Shown here in pieces: positions 62,139-64,000 of a DNA stretch of 64,000 nt. The stretch lies in the NCBI GenBank assembly GCA_937139405.1, contig CAKZPV010000032.1, positions 221,545-285,544 of the forward strand, in the 5' to 3' direction. Source of the DNA: an uncultured Nitrospirota bacterium (GTDB lineage: Bacteria; Nitrospirota; Nitrospiria; Nitrospirales; UBA8639). The first letter of the stretch is position 1, and the number at the start of each line of letters is the position of its first letter. The notes beneath the pieces are model-generated. The model had not been told where the DNA came from. It saw only the letters and a program-made list of their open reading frames with translations, and ran no database searches. The position numbers were made by a program, and so were the translations under genes.

Positions 62139-64000
62139 TCATGAGAAATGAGTGGGACCCTGGGTGGCAGCCTTCGGTGCATGTTCCAGGTTCGCCTGAA
62201 GAATCTGCTCTAAGCCTTGATGCTCTCTGGCTTCTAACTTGTCCGCTGCCTCCACTCGACGAGTCCAGGCTTCCTTGTCTTTTTTGTCCATTCCCAAGAT
62301 AGGAATCGGATCCAAATGGCGCCATGCTGGTAGGGACGAGAGAAACCAAACAATCAAGGCACCACCTCGAACAAGCCAAGCCACAACCCCTGCCGAGAGG
62401 GCTAATCCCGTACCCTTAACCATATCCACGAGCAAAGAGCGTTTCTCGGCTTGGTCAGCCATAGCTTCCTTTAGCTCATCGGAGAACTGATTTAATTGTT
62501 GAAAAAACTCTGGGGAAAGTTCAGTTTTTGTCATGTCCAATGGATCAGAATAGTAGGCCCGAAGTTGATCCGATGTGGTGGCCTCTGCCAATTGAAGGAA
62601 CGGTGGAAGATTGAGAATATCCACAACCTCATGATTACTATCCCCCTGTTTCTCTGGATCAGGCCCTCGACCAATCACTCCTCCATAATACCCACCCAAA
62701 GGTGGTAAAGAGATCTCAGGACCGGGAATCGATTCTGGATCTGGTGTCGGATCTGGAGTAGGTTCTGGCGTCGGTTCTGGTATCGGATCGGGCGGCACGG
62801 GGGGAGCTCCCTCCAGCAAATCCGTAACCGGCACCAAAATGATTTGAGTATCGATGCCCCCGTTGCCATCAGCCACTTGCACGGTCACTTCATACACTCC
62901 ATCCAAATTGGCATCGGAGGGTGTTTCAAAGTCCGGCGCCGTGATGAAGGTCAGCACCCCACTGCTGCCATTGATACTGAATAATGCCGAATCTGCCCCC
63001 CCAACGATCGTATAGGTGAGCACATCCGGCGGCAGATCGGAATCCATCGCCGTCACCGTTGTCACGACCGTCTGATTTTCCGCCACGGTGACCACCGCTG
63101 TTGCCCCACCCCCATTACTCGTGATAATCGGCGCATCACTACCATCCATCACGGTCACACTAATGATTTGCGTGTCAAAACCCCCGTTGCCATCGGCCAC
63201 TTGCACCGTCACTTCATACACCCCATTCGTATCGGCATCGGAGGGTGTTTCAAAGTCCGGCGCCGTGATGAACGTCAGCACCCCACTGCTGCCATTGATG
63301 ACAAACAAGCCCTGATCCGCCCCCCCGACAATGGTATAAGTCAAGGCGTCCGGCGGTAGATCAACATCTGTGGCCAATACCGTCGTGCCGCTCGTCTGAT
63401 TCTCCACTGCATTAACCGTGGCAGTTGCCCCGCCCCCATCACTAATAATCACCGGCTCGTCATTGACGGCATCCACATCCACCGTGGAGACGGCCACCGG
63501 CGTGCCCGTGTCATCGCCCCCATTGGCCGTGCCCCCGCTATCGACAATCTCGGTGAACGTGACGACGCGGTTGGCGTCGGTCGGGGCCTGGCTGCTGTTG
63601 ATATAGGTCATGCTGTCGAGGTCGGTGACGACATTGGCGGTCGAGGCCGTGCCCCCGCTCAACGTCACTGTCGCGGTCGTGCCCGCTACCGCCACGCTGT
63701 AGTTGAAGTCCGTCGTGCTGCCGCTCTGCCCGTTATCTAAGGTGATGGTGGTGCCATCAATGCTGATCTGTTCGGCGCCGGTGTCGGTGACGTTGGTCAC
63801 GGTAAAGGTCAGCCCGGTAATCGTCTGCCCCGCTTCCACCGTCGAGACCGCCGTGCCACTGAACAGCCCCACCGCGGCCCCGCCTTCGGTGAACGTCGGG
63901 TCACTGCCCGTGGCCGTGAGCGTCGGCTCGTCATTGACGGCATCCACATCCACCGTGGAGACGGCCACCGGCGTGCCCGTGTCATCGCCCCCATTGGCCG
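62139..64000 (-). CDS. C-terminal part of a second giant cadherin-like protein (5' end outside window)
   Basis: The frame is open to the right edge, so the start is outside. The visible 620 codons begin in a domain of about 157 residues that is repeated at the DNA level (see 63453-63529), with segments such as VDVDAVNDEP and TGTPVAVSTV. Two cadherin-like domains of 108 residues follow, each with LTYTIVGGAD, GSSGVLTFITAPDFETPSDA and YEVTVQVADGNGG. Then comes a linker of Pro/Glu/Asp repeats and a tail homologous to that of the neighbouring giant (TTSDQLRAYYSDPLDMTKTE, GVVAWLVRGGALIV, SLPAWRHLDPIPIL). The annotated ATG-like start near 63968 is internal and not real. Confidence 0.85.
   Translation of the reverse strand, partial: ANGGDDTGTPVAVSTVDVDAVNDEPTLTATGSDPTFTEGGAAVGLFSGTAVSTVEAGQTITGLTFTVTNVTDTGAEQISIDGTTITLDNGQSGSTTDFNYSVAVAGTTATVTLSGGTASTANVVTDLDSMTYINSSQAPTDANRVVTFTEIVDSGGTANGGDDTGTPVAVSTVDVDAVNDEPVIISDGGGATATVNAVENQTSGTTVLATDVDLPPDALTYTIVGGADQGLFVINGSSGVLTFITAPDFETPSDADTNGVYEVTVQVADGNGGFDTQIISVTVMDGSDAPIITSNGGGATAVVTVAENQTVVTTVTAMDSDLPPDVLTYTIVGGADSALFSINGSSGVLTFITAPDFETPSDANLDGVYEVTVQVADGNGGIDTQIILVPVTDLLEGAPPVPPDPIPEPTPEPTPDPTPDPESIPGPEISLPPLGGYYGGVIGRGPDPEKQGDSNHEVVDILNLPPFLQLAEATTSDQLRAYYSDPLDMTKTELSPEFFQQLNQFSDELKEAMADQAEKRSLLVDMVKGTGLALSAGVVAWLVRGGALIVWFLSSLPAWRHLDPIPILGMDKKDKEAWTRRVEAADKLEAREHQGLEQILQANLEHAPKAATQGPTHFS
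63453..63529. repeat. 77-bp direct repeat, period 471 bp
   Basis: Bases 63453-63529 recur at 63924-64000 without a difference that I can see, an offset of 471 bp (157 codons). The second copy is cut by the window edge. This marks the start of a tandem repeat in the second giant gene. Confidence 0.85.

Noticed and set aside
1..64000. tRNA, rRNA, CRISPR arrays and insertion sequences
   Set aside because: I looked for T-loop-like GTTCGAATC stretches, regularly spaced short repeats, and transposase-like proteins with terminal inverted repeats and found none. A tool search could still reveal a missed tRNA.

Overview
The window is a chromosomal segment of a Gram-negative bacterium. LpxC, TonB-dependent and beta-barrel outer-membrane proteins, lipoproteins and a glutaminyl-tRNA synthetase all point that way. 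The gene mix (a DUF3422 protein, a YheT-type hydrolase, a membrane-anchored cytochrome c, dense c-di-GMP and HDOD signalling, and an intergenic element at 42.8-43.0 kb of a type I associate with Nitrospira) suggests Nitrospirota. That is an inference from gene content, not a phylogenetic result.

Layout. 0-5.6 kb (minus strand): a coiled-coil protein and two tandem large paralogous P-loop ATPases related to the BrxD/DUF2791 family; the second runs off the left edge. 5.8-9 kb: an SDR enzyme, a small PD-(D/E)XK-like protein, a frameshifted VOC remnant, a GC-rich hairpin element and an orphan protein with an internal repeat. 9-19 kb: mostly housekeeping and signalling (pyrE, rhodanese, response regulator/HD-GYP operon, tRNA m1A58 methyltransferase, TrkA-type regulator, sigma-70 factor, lpxC, PLP decarboxylase). 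19-36.7 kb: a DUF6445 oxygenase-like protein, POT transporter, TonB receptor, HDOD and GGDEF proteins, SpoU methyltransferase, purE, peroxiredoxin, ettA, Nudix, ogt, a second receiver protein and a MATE-like carrier. 36.9-44 kb: a third ATPase paralogue behind a DUF6499/DUF2285-like gene, a predicted 43-residue membrane protein, glnS, and a DUF4268-like protein whose catalytic positions look lost and whose gene carries an 11-bp homopolymer. 44-50.7 kb: envelope proteins, cytochrome c, hydrolase, DUF3422, HDOD and TIGR04255 proteins. 50.8-64 kb: a GGDEF protein translationally overlapping a 3181-residue DUF4347 surface protein, then the C-terminal part of a second giant protein with the same membrane-anchored tail.

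How they may work together. The strongest candidate for an undescribed system is the set of three BrxD-like ATPases with small partners at two loci. None of the usual BREX partners (methylase, PglZ phosphatase, BrxA/B/L) is visible here. The second candidate is the giant-protein locus, where c-di-GMP synthesis is physically coupled to production of a mosaic, tail-anchored giant protein. No tRNA, rRNA, CRISPR array or intact insertion sequence was seen. All family assignments come from reading the sequence and recalled family signatures; no database search was run.
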